Assembly: GCF_003987015.1 (NCBI RefSeq)
Contig: NZ_PIPQ01000001.1
Coordinates: 372,001-436,000, forward strand
Direction: 5' to 3'
DNA: 64,000 nt
From: Aliidiomarina taiwanensis
GTDB taxonomy: Bacteria; Pseudomonadota; Gammaproteobacteria; Enterobacterales; Alteromonadaceae
Part shown: piece by piece, positions 37,682 through 45,811 of the stretch
Layout: each line of letters opens with the position of its first letter
Numbering within the stretch: position 1 is the first letter of the stretch
Notes under the pieces: generated by a model
The model's database searches: none
What the model saw: only the letters and a program-made list of their open reading frames with translations
Told to the model about the DNA's origin: nothing
Program-made: the position numbers and the translations under genes

Positions 37682-38248
37682 ATGTCGACGATTCCAGGCT
37701 ATACAAACACAGATCTATCGAAGCAAAACGCAACGAAAATTGAAACGAAACAACCCGCTACAACGAATAAAGAAGAAGCAAAGCAAGCTCAAAATATGGC
37801 TATTTTGCAGGCCCATGAAAAGGTGTCTCTTAACAGCGACAACGAGTCGTTGAAGTTACTTTACAAAGCCGCTATAGAAGGCATTAATGAAGTATTAGAA
37901 CCGACCATGGGGAAAAATGCGGCGCAGAAGGTGTTTGACTCGAACGTGGACACATCGCCGGAAGCGACCGCAGAGCGTATTGTTTCTTTCGCTACCAACT
38001 TTTATGAGCTATATAAAGAAGCAAACCCGGGTGAGACAGATGAGGAAACCCTGACGAGCTTTATTAATGAAATAATGAGTGGGGTAGACAGAGGCTTCGC
38101 AGAAGCGAAAGACTTGCTCACTGGGTTGCAAGTTTTTAAAGGTCAAGTGGAAAGCGATGCCAATGAAACATACGATTTAATTAAGCAGGGTATTGAAGAC
38201 TTCCGTGAGCAAACACTATCAGCTCAAGAAAGTGCCAAAGAAAAATAA
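37682..38248 (+). CDS. DUF5610 domain protein
   Basis: A 188-residue soluble, acidic, helical protein with no signal peptide. The low-complexity N-terminus (about 1-45, Lys/Gln/Thr-rich) precedes a domain with RIVSFATNFYELYKEANPG, FINEIMSGVDRGFAEAKDLL and YDLIKQGIEDFREQ, which I recognise as DUF5610. Its function is unknown. The start at 37,682 is chosen because AGGAG lies 7 bases before it; the in-frame ATG at 37,676 is only one base from that site. An inverted repeat follows the gene. Confidence 0.75.
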   Translation: MSTIPGYTNTDLSKQNATKIETKQPATTNKEEAKQAQNMAILQAHEKVSLNSDNESLKLLYKAAIEGINEVLEPTMGKNAAQKVFDSNVDTSPEATAERIVSFATNFYELYKEANPGETDEETLTSFINEIMSGVDRGFAEAKDLLTGLQVFKGQVESDANETYDLIKQGIEDFREQTLSAQESAKEK

Positions 38249-38263
38249 CAGGCAACCCTATTA

Positions 38264-38301
38264 ACAGAGAAGCGCTTTTTACATCGAGGTTGCTTCTCTG
38301 T
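38264..38301. repeat. Inverted repeat between the DUF5610 and BCCT genes
   Basis: ACAGAGAAGC / GCTTCTCTGT, perfect 10-bp arms around an 18-base loop. No U-run follows on the plus strand, so it could be a non-canonical terminator of the DUF5610 gene or a structure in the BCCT leader. Confidence 0.5.
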
Positions 38302-38326
38302 ACAATGCGCGGCCTATTTTTCAAAA

Positions 38327-39916
38327 ATGTTGGAACGCATGCCGCACTCTGCAAAAGAATCTCAATCTGTAAGCCCTGAACCTGCCCTTCATACACTATC
38401 AAATCGCATTGGTGACCCCATTATACTCACGATCAGTATGGGCTTTATTGCTTTGTTCATTGGTTCTGCCATATATGACACGACACAGCTAACTGCCTTC
38501 ATTGGACGTGGCTTTGGTTGGACAGCGGAATATATGGGGTCTTTTTTTCAGTTGATGTTACTGGCGACCTTTTTTATAGCGATAGGGGTGGCTTTGTCAC
38601 GTGCGGGTCAGGCGAAAATTGGCAATCTTGAGAAGCCAGAAATAAGCACGTTTCGGTGGTTGTCGATGGTGATGTGTACTTTGCTAGCCGGTGGAGGGGT
38701 GTTTTTCGCCGCAGGCGAGCCTATCTATCACTTTGTGGTGACCCCACCAGCCTTCGATGTGGAAAGTGGTACAGCTGAGGCTGTTGCCCCTGCGTTGGCT
38801 CAGTCGTTCATGCATTGGGGGTTCTTAGCTTGGGCTGTGTTAGGCTCGCTAACGGCCATTGTATTGGCCTATGCCCACTATAATAAAGGAAAGCCATTAC
38901 AACCTCGCACACTTCTTTACCCAGTGTTTGGTGAAAAAATACTGACCAGTTGGGTCGGCTCAGTCGTAGACGCATTATGCGTGATAGCTATAGTAGCAGG
39001 TACTGTTGGGCCTATTGGTTTCTTAGCGACCCAAATGAGCTACGGCCTTCATGTGCTGTTTGGGCTGTCGAATGGGTTCACTACTCAGCTATGTATACTT
39101 ATGCTATTGGCAACCGTGTATATAGTGTCTGCCATGACAGGCATTCATAAGGGCATTCAAGTGCTAAGCCGCTTTAATGTGTTTCTTGCTTTAGCCATTG
39201 GTGCGGTTATATTCCTCTTCGGGCCAACCCAGTTTCTAATCAATGTGTACCTGCAGTCGCTAGGAGAATACACCTCGTCTTTTTTTGAAATGGCAACCAT
39301 GACCTCGGAAACAGCGCCAGACTGGTGGATGCAGTGGTGGACGGTGTTCTTTTTTGCCTGGTTTATTGGTTACGCGCCTTTAATGGCTATTTTTGTAGCA
39401 CGCATTTCTCGTGGCCGCACAATACGGGAAATGATTACAGCTGTTGCGGTGCTGGCGCCTATTGCAACGACTGTTTGGTTTACGCTTATTGGTGGCTCAG
39501 GTATTTACTTTGAGCTTACGGGGGTCGTGGACTTAGCTACAAGTCTTGAAAACTTTTCCTTTGATGTGGCGACACTCGCTGTTGCACAAGCCTTACCTGG
39601 CGGTACATGGATGGCAGCAGCTGTGTTGCTTCTCACCACCATTTTTGTCGCCACCACAGGTGACTCTATGAGCTACTCTATTGCAGTGGTTGGCGCTGGA
39701 CATGACGCACCGCACTTCTTAATTCGAGCGTTTTGGGGTGGTGCTATGGCTATTATGGCGGGCATTCTTTTGTATATGGGGGAAGGCCAAATAGGAGTGC
39801 TGCAGCAGTTTATAGTAATTACCGCTACGCCCGTTTCTTTTATTTTGTTGCCGTCTTTATGGGCGGGACCAAAAGCTGCTTTCGCCATGGCCAGAGAGCA
39901 AAACTTGGTTAAATAA
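38327..39916 (+). CDS. BCCT-family secondary transporter
   Basis: A 529-residue, 12-helix inner membrane carrier of the betaine/carnitine/choline family. Hallmarks: SFMHWGFLAWA (helix 4), RTLLYPVFGEK, and WWTVFFFAWFIGYAP (337-351) followed by the ARISRGRTIREM loop. Of the three tryptophans that form the betaine-binding box in BetP helix 8, only the first is kept (W345); the others are F346 and Y349. The substrate is therefore probably not glycine betaine itself. The glycine-rich helix 2 segment is LLAGGGVFFAAGEP. The N-terminus is short and the C-terminus lacks the long osmosensing extension of BetP. The start may be 38,327 or 38,339. Confidence 0.88.
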   Translation: MLERMPHSAKESQSVSPEPALHTLSNRIGDPIILTISMGFIALFIGSAIYDTTQLTAFIGRGFGWTAEYMGSFFQLMLLATFFIAIGVALSRAGQAKIGNLEKPEISTFRWLSMVMCTLLAGGGVFFAAGEPIYHFVVTPPAFDVESGTAEAVAPALAQSFMHWGFLAWAVLGSLTAIVLAYAHYNKGKPLQPRTLLYPVFGEKILTSWVGSVVDALCVIAIVAGTVGPIGFLATQMSYGLHVLFGLSNGFTTQLCILMLLATVYIVSAMTGIHKGIQVLSRFNVFLALAIGAVIFLFGPTQFLINVYLQSLGEYTSSFFEMATMTSETAPDWWMQWWTVFFFAWFIGYAPLMAIFVARISRGRTIREMITAVAVLAPIATTVWFTLIGGSGIYFELTGVVDLATSLENFSFDVATLAVAQALPGGTWMAAAVLLLTTIFVATTGDSMSYSIAVVGAGHDAPHFLIRAFWGGAMAIMAGILLYMGEGQIGVLQQFIVITATPVSFILLPSLWAGPKAAFAMAREQNLVK

Positions 39917-40008
39917 ACATCAAGCTCATCTTGTGTGCTTTTTAAACCCTGCGTACACTTAGCCGTATAAGACGACTCTAAATACAATAAACACGTGGAA
40001 AAAAGCAC

Positions 40009-41234
40009 TTGTCAGCACAACAAGCACAGCAAACAGAAAAAGAAGAGCAAAAAATCCATGCGCTCACTGGGAAATTCGTGAATCCCACGAGTGAAATGAG
40101 ATTCAGAATGTCCAGTGAAGTAGGAGTGCGCTCTAGTTCACGCACGGCACTCTTTGTGGTGTCGGTTATTTTCGCCATGTTCAATATAACCGACTATAAC
40201 CTTTTAGGCTGGAGCCCTGAATACCAGATTATGCTTGCCATGCGTGTAACAGTGGTTGCAAGTTGCCTTGTGCTGGCTTGGGCAATAGGCCAGTACGGCA
40301 ACCTGACACGACGAGCCTGGTTGCACGCGTTGCCATTATGGATTTTGGCAACAGGTATAATACTGATTGTTCCTATGCGACCCGACAGTCTCCTGACGCA
40401 AATTACCGCTGTTGTTGTCTCTATTATGGCGTTCTATCTGTTAATTCCTAATCTATTGAAAGTTGCTGCCTACGCAAGTGCATACCTAAGTGTTGGTTTT
40501 GTTATCGCCGCCGTAGTATATGCTGGCATATCAACAGCAGACATTATTCGCCTTAGCCTCTTACTTATTATGACAAACCTAGTTGGCTATACAGCGTTGC
40601 TGCGTTTAGAGGTATTGCAGCGCAAACAGTTTGCATTATTGCATGAAGAACGTGACCAAAATGTGCAGTTAACGAGTGAGATAAATCATCGCAAGTCTCT
40701 TGAGCGTAAATTGAGAAGAATTGCGGAGCGAGATTCGCTCACAGGGGTTTTAAGTCGAAGCTACTTTATGCAGCGGGCGAACGCACTATTGCAACGTGCT
40801 CACTTTAATAATCAGCCTTTTTGTTTGGTCATGCTTGATGTGGACCACTTCAAGAAAATTAATGACACCTGGGCCATGTACGAGGTGATCAAGTGCTAGC
40901 CAAAGTGGCGGAGGTGTGCCACGCCTCATTGCGCCCTGAAGACCTCGTGGGCCGGTATGGTGGTGAAGAATTTGTGATAGCACTGCCTGATACCAGTGCA
41001 GAGTATGCTGCACTAGTTGCTCAACGCTTGAAAGAGAGTATTGCCGCAGTCCAGTTCACGGAGGAGCTGAATGCATTAGGCATAACGGTGACCATAGGTC
41101 TGACCGAAGCGAGCATTGAAGATGAAGACTTAGAACTACTGATTACCCGGGCCGACGAAATGCTGTATGTGGGGAAACGGGAAGGGCGAAATAAAGTTGT
41201 TGTGTACCCACAAGCGACGCCATCGCCTTCTTAA
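40009..41234 (+). pseudogene. Membrane GGDEF diguanylate cyclase interrupted by a single-base frameshift
   Basis: A protein of about 408 residues in two frames. The first part (40,009-40,899; TTG start, preceded by GGAAAA) has about six transmembrane helices followed by the start of a GGDEF domain (AERDSLTGVLSR, LDVDHFKKINDTW). It then runs out of frame and stops. The second frame (through 41,234) continues the domain with HVRGDQVLAKV, an I-site RPED and intact GGEEF. Adding one G in the run at 40,871-40,873 restores the expected INDTWGHVRGD. Whether this is a true mutation, phase variation or a sequencing error cannot be told here. The end overlaps the convergent EamA gene by 4 bases. Confidence 0.88.
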
Positions 41235-42085
41235 TATGGTTGACTTTTCGGGCGGCAAAGCCATACAGCGTATAGAATAATAAGCCCTCCAACCCAGAGT
41301 TGGCCCCATGGCACGTTTTGCCCCCAAATAAGGAAGTTGACCAGCAACCCGGCAGGAACCAAGGCATTATTCATGGTGGCCAGTTGGCCAATATTCACTT
41401 GCTTGCTGGCCATGCTCCATAATAAATACCCGCCTCCTGAAGCACCTAAACCAAGCCATATAAGCACCGCCCAGTGGGTGCTTGAGCTTGGTAAACGAGT
41501 AAAGTCAGCAAAGAAAAGCATGCCCAAACCACTTACCAGAGCAGCACCTAAAAAGAACAAAGCATAATGTTCCACTTGAGCCTTCGCGGTGTGGAGTTGC
41601 AGCCGTTTGTATGCCACTTGCCCAGCAGCAAAACAGAGGTTTGCTCCTTGGATTAAAAGAAAGCCGGTGAGGAACTGGCTGTCGATGCCTTTATAGCGAA
41701 TGATACCTGCACCAAGAACAGAGAGGGTTGCTGCAAGCCACCAGCGGCTGGGAAGTTGCTTATTATTTAACAGCCGCTCGTCGATAAGGGCGATATACAA
41801 GGGAGTAAAAATAGTAAACAAAAGCACTTCGGCAACATTTAAAAATAAAAATGCATGATAAAGCAAAATGTACATCAGGCCGATTTGCACCCCACCTATG
41901 GCCATCATATAAAAGCGCATTGGTTTGCTGGTTTGGCGTATTCGAAGAAAAGGAGAGAGTGCCACAAATGCTAATAGCATGCGTATAAATACTGCAATAT
42001 AGGCGTCTACCTGTGCGGCAAGAAACTCACCAATAAGAGAAAAACTGAATGCCCAAACAAGGGTAACGAGAATTAATAGGGGCAT
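41231..42085 (-). CDS. EamA/DMT-family transporter
   Basis: A 284-residue, ten-helix drug/metabolite transporter with two EamA repeats (residues about 3-130 and 150-280). It begins with MPLLILVTLVWAFSFSLIGEFLAAQVD and the second repeat begins LTGFLLIQGANLCFAAGQVAYKRLQ. Members export amino acids, amines or carboxylates; no substrate can be named. The start at 42,085 is chosen over an ATG at 42,109 because AAGGA lies 7 bases upstream and helix 1 begins there. Its stop codon overlaps the stop of the convergent frameshifted cyclase. Confidence 0.88.
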   Translation of the reverse strand: MPLLILVTLVWAFSFSLIGEFLAAQVDAYIAVFIRMLLAFVALSPFLRIRQTSKPMRFYMMAIGGVQIGLMYILLYHAFLFLNVAEVLLFTIFTPLYIALIDERLLNNKQLPSRWWLAATLSVLGAGIIRYKGIDSQFLTGFLLIQGANLCFAAGQVAYKRLQLHTAKAQVEHYALFFLGAALVSGLGMLFFADFTRLPSSSTHWAVLIWLGLGASGGGYLLWSMASKQVNIGQLATMNNALVPAGLLVNFLIWGQNVPWGQLWVGGLIILYAVWLCRPKSQPY

Positions 42086-42275
42086 GGGGGAATCCTTTTC
42101 TGTGAACAAAGTAGTGAAATATAATAGTATTTAGGGGTTCTCACAATGCGCCAGGCAAGGCATGCTGGTAAGCTGTTGAATAATAAGGGGTTGATAAGTT
42201 GGCAAAGAATTTGCTTATGTTCATGGGTATCATCCAACACAATCAACCGATAACAACGTATATAAGGTTTACACT

Positions 42276-42695
42276 ATGAGTATAACAACACGTCAGTCTA
42301 CAAAGAAGCGCTTAACACCCGTGGCATTATGCGGGGCGCTTATTCTTACAGCAACACTTAGCACGAGCTTGTTGAGTGGCTGTGTGGTGGTGGTCGATGG
42401 AGATAAAAAAGTATCTACTGAAATGTCCTCAAGTGAACGAGAAAAAACCAATCGCGCAACAATAGCTGGCCTTTCTTTGGGCAGCCAACCTGCCAGTGTG
42501 TTGTCACTTATGGGCACACCTGACTTTGATGAAAGTCTAAGTAAAGAGGGCGTTCATTATCGTGTGCTTTACTATCGTACACAACGGGTACATAAAGACG
42601 GCTTAACTACGAAAGATGAGTGTACTCCACTGGTATTTAAAGGCGGCGAGCTCATTGGTTGGGGCCAAGAAAAGCTGAATTTTTTACAAGACTAA
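42276..42695 (+). CDS. DUF3192 lipoprotein
   Basis: A 139-residue lipoprotein with a signal sequence and lipobox LLSGC (C36). The mature part matches DUF3192, with GLSLGSQPASVLSLMGTPDF, VLYYRTQRVHKDGLTTKDEC and the conserved ending PLVFKGGELIGWG. The family is typical of Alteromonadales and Vibrionales, and its role is unknown; the fold resembles SmpA/OmlA-type small envelope domains. Stands alone, followed at once by a strong bidirectional terminator. Confidence 0.87.
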   Translation: MSITTRQSTKKRLTPVALCGALILTATLSTSLLSGCVVVVDGDKKVSTEMSSSEREKTNRATIAGLSLGSQPASVLSLMGTPDFDESLSKEGVHYRVLYYRTQRVHKDGLTTKDECTPLVFKGGELIGWGQEKLNFLQD

Positions 42696-42714
42696 TTCAG
42701 TAAAAGCCGGAAAC

Positions 42715-42742
42715 AAAAAAGCCATCATACGATGGCTTTTTT
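42715..42742. terminator. Bidirectional intrinsic terminator
   Basis: AAAAAAGCCATC-ATAC-GATGGCTTTTTT, a perfect 12-bp stem. It ends the DUF3192 gene and the convergent RND operon; the stop codon of the last RND gene (42,725-42,727) lies inside the hairpin. Confidence 0.93.
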
Positions 42743-45700
42743 GTTGCTTCGCTGAGCAACACTGACCCAATGGCTATGCCAATGCAGTAAGCGGCTGTAG
42801 GCATGAGGGACAAAGTACAAGCTGGTCACTGTTGAAAACAACAAGCCGGAAATAATGGTAATTGCCATAGGTGAGTAGGAAGGTCCATCGCCACCGACTT
42901 GTGTACTACCAAGAGCAAGAGGCAGCAGCCCTAGCATGGTTGTTGCGACTGTCATAAGGATAGGGCGTAAGCGACGGGAAGTGCCTTCTATAATGGCCTC
43001 TTCAATGCCAAACCCTTCTTCACGCAGTTGGTTTACTTGGTCGACTAAAACAATGCCGTTGTTGACCACAACCCCCATAAGAATAAGCATGCCTATCATG
43101 GCCATCAGTTCTATGCTGTTACCTGTTAACCAAAGCCCCCAGAAACCACCTGTGATAGCCAGAATCAGTGAGCCAATAACTGCGGTTGGAAGCAGGAGAG
43201 ACTCGAACAAGGCTGCCATCACCATATAAACCAAGCAGAGGGCAAGCAGCATATTCACAGCCATGGCTTTATTTTGCTCTTGTTGTTGGCGGAAGCCGCC
43301 GTCGAGAGACCAATTGTAACCAGGCGGCAACTCTATTTTATTGAGGGTTTGCTCTAATGCTTTACGTGCTTCGCTCAGGTCCATGTCATGCAAGTTCGCA
43401 TTGATACGAATGGCCGTTTGGCGATTAAAGCGACGAATTTGCGACAAGTTTGGCTGGCGTTCAAATTGAGCCACTTGATCGAGCCGAATTAAAGCGCTGT
43501 CGTCCCGAGCAACAACGACATTCTGCAATAAGTTAAAGTCGAGTTCATACGGCTCAGGGTAAGCAGCACGAATACGCACATCGCCTTCTGGGTTATGTCG
43601 GAATGACCGTAAATTGCTCCCCCGTAGGGCCGTGGACACTTGGCTAGCTAAAGCTTGTGTGGTTAATCCATAGCGTTCCGCCTGGGTACGCGAAATATGC
43701 ATTTGCATTTCATCGCCTGCTTCACCCGTGTCCGTTTGCACATCGGTTAAACCTTCTATGCGGCTCAGTAACGGAATAATGTCCCTTGCAAGTTCTTGCA
43801 GGCGGTCGGTCGAACGGCCACTGAGGGTGATTTGTACCCCCTCATTGTCGCCGCCCTGGAACCCAAACTGCACATTACTACGGGCTAAGGCCGGCATATT
43901 GCTGCGAATGCGCTCTTGAATTTCAGGCACCGAAAGTTGTCGTTTTGGTTTAAGCAGCAAGGTAGAGCTAGCAAAGTTTGTGGTGTAATAGCTATAAACG
44001 TTTTCTAACTCAAATTCATCCTCATGGGCGTATAAATAGTTTTCAAGGCGGGTGACTTCAGCCTCAACTTCCTCTAGTGCGTACTGGCCCTTTAAGTTGT
44101 AATTCATATACAAGCGGTCGTTAAAAGCGGTGTCAGACCCATTGCTCCCGAGCTGTGAAAAAGGCAGGGCAGTGCTGGCTAATAAAAGTAGCACAAAAAA
44201 GGTGGTTGTCCGCGGGTGGTGGTGGCTCCAACGTAAGGAACGCAAGTAGGTTTGCTTCACCCGTGAAGAGGCTTTGACTTTCTTTTTCGTGGTCACTTTT
44301 AGTTTGCTCAATAGCAAAGGAATAAGGGTTTGAGCAATCAGCAAAGAGGCCAGCAAAGAAATACAAATGGCAATGGCCACATGCTCGAGGAACACGGTCA
44401 TCATCTCTTTCTTGCCAAAAATGTTAGGTAAGAAAACAATGGCTGTAGTCAAGGTACCGGCAATAATAGCCAAGGAAACCCGAGCGGCCCCAAGCTCCAC
44501 CGTCGTCTCGTTAATAGGCTTGTTTTCAGCAATGGCAAGTTCCTGCTCTTGTCGCACACTTTCACTGACAACCACCGCATTGTCGATAAGCATACCAACA
44601 GCAAGCATTAGTCCCATCATGGACAATACGTTTAAACTATAACCAAGTAGGTACATGGCGCCGAGAGTAAGGCAGATAGCTGCTGGAACCGACAGCACAA
44701 TAACCAAGGTAAGTCGCCATTCCCTGAGAAACAAGTAGAGCACCGTGACCGAGAGAAATGCACCAATTAACCCAGCCAGCAGTAAGTCGCGTAATGAGTC
44801 GGTAACACTTTCTGCTAGGTTATCCATCATCATGAGTTCTATATCATTAAACTCAGGTGTTTGTGCTGCTTCTTCAATAATACTCACGACATTGCGTGCA
44901 ACCTCTACTAGGTTGGCGCTCGAGTCTTTGAAAATACTTAAGCCAATGGCATAACGTTGGTTAAAGTGACGACCATCACGGCGACGGGGTAATTCGTAGG
45001 ACACCTCAGCCACATCAGCAATGGTTAGATAAGGGGTAATGGGTAGGGTTTCAATATCCGCTAAATTACGAAATTCGTCGGAGGCAACCAAGCGAACTCG
45101 CGCTCGATCCGTTTCCATATACCCTGCTGAGAGTGTGAAGTTAGCTGTTCGCAGTGTATTGAGTACATCACGGTCGCTTAAGCCTGAAGCAATAATAGCT
45201 TCTGGGTTTAAACGGATCATGATTTCACGCGGGTCGACGCCATATAAATCCACTTTGGACACGCCTTCGGCGCGTTCTAGCGGCTGCTTTAGTTGTTTGT
45301 TGAGCAGGTCCCAAGACATTTTGAGGTCGCGTTCACTGGAAATGCGGATTTGCAATACGGGCATATCGTCCGTATTGAAATGCATGACGTAAATGCGCTC
45401 TAAATCGCTAGGTAACGTATGTCGGATACTTTCAACCTGCTCTCGAATTTCAATACTTCTGGAGCCAATGTCTTCTTCCCAGTCGAACATCAGCACGACG
45501 ACACCTTCGTTGGAGCGTGAAGAAGAGCGTATTTCTTTAATGCCGGAAACAGTCGCTAAGGCTTCCTCAAGGGGACGCACAATCAAGCGTTCTACCTCTG
45601 CAGGCGTAGCATTCGGGTAGGGCGCACTCACCACCAACTGGGGTATGTCAATACCGGGAAACTTCTCGAGCGGCAGTAACTTTGAAGAAGCCAGTCCAAG

Positions 45701-45811
45701 CACCAGCATGGCACAGAACATCATCCAAATGGTGACAGGGCGACGTAAAGCAAAGCGAGCAAAGGGCGCCGAATACTTCGGCGCATCATGGGAATGCTGT
45801 AAATTACTCAT
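42725..45811 (-). CDS. RND efflux transporter permease subunit (second pump of the operon)
   Basis: A 1028-residue inner-membrane RND pump of the HAE/AcrB type, with 12 helices and two large periplasmic loops. The N-terminus is RFALRRPVTIWMM, and the helix 4 proton-relay region reads GMLIDNAVVVSES, with Asp-Asn where AcrB has Asp-Asp. The C-terminal GMLILMGVVVNNGIVLVDQ and GTSRRLRPILMT segments are typical. It overlaps the upstream RND gene by 8 bases. The two pumps differ greatly in sequence, so the operon could form a heteromeric or two-pump system like MdtBC. Substrates are unknown. Confidence 0.9.
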   Translation of the reverse strand: MSNLQHSHDAPKYSAPFARFALRRPVTIWMMFCAMLVLGLASSKLLPLEKFPGIDIPQLVVSAPYPNATPAEVERLIVRPLEEALATVSGIKEIRSSSRSNEGVVVLMFDWEEDIGSRSIEIREQVESIRHTLPSDLERIYVMHFNTDDMPVLQIRISSERDLKMSWDLLNKQLKQPLERAEGVSKVDLYGVDPREIMIRLNPEAIIASGLSDRDVLNTLRTANFTLSAGYMETDRARVRLVASDEFRNLADIETLPITPYLTIADVAEVSYELPRRRDGRHFNQRYAIGLSIFKDSSANLVEVARNVVSIIEEAAQTPEFNDIELMMMDNLAESVTDSLRDLLLAGLIGAFLSVTVLYLFLREWRLTLVIVLSVPAAICLTLGAMYLLGYSLNVLSMMGLMLAVGMLIDNAVVVSESVRQEQELAIAENKPINETTVELGAARVSLAIIAGTLTTAIVFLPNIFGKKEMMTVFLEHVAIAICISLLASLLIAQTLIPLLLSKLKVTTKKKVKASSRVKQTYLRSLRWSHHHPRTTTFFVLLLLASTALPFSQLGSNGSDTAFNDRLYMNYNLKGQYALEEVEAEVTRLENYLYAHEDEFELENVYSYYTTNFASSTLLLKPKRQLSVPEIQERIRSNMPALARSNVQFGFQGGDNEGVQITLSGRSTDRLQELARDIIPLLSRIEGLTDVQTDTGEAGDEMQMHISRTQAERYGLTTQALASQVSTALRGSNLRSFRHNPEGDVRIRAAYPEPYELDFNLLQNVVVARDDSALIRLDQVAQFERQPNLSQIRRFNRQTAIRINANLHDMDLSEARKALEQTLNKIELPPGYNWSLDGGFRQQQEQNKAMAVNMLLALCLVYMVMAALFESLLLPTAVIGSLILAITGGFWGLWLTGNSIELMAMIGMLILMGVVVNNGIVLVDQVNQLREEGFGIEEAIIEGTSRRLRPILMTVATTMLGLLPLALGSTQVGGDGPSYSPMAITIISGLLFSTVTSLYFVPHAYSRLLHWHSHWVSVAQRSNKKAIV

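Noticed and set aside
40893-41234. The second frame of the split GGDEF gene as a separate small gene
   Set aside because: It starts inside the GGDEF domain with no ribosome binding site, and one added base joins it exactly to the upstream frame.
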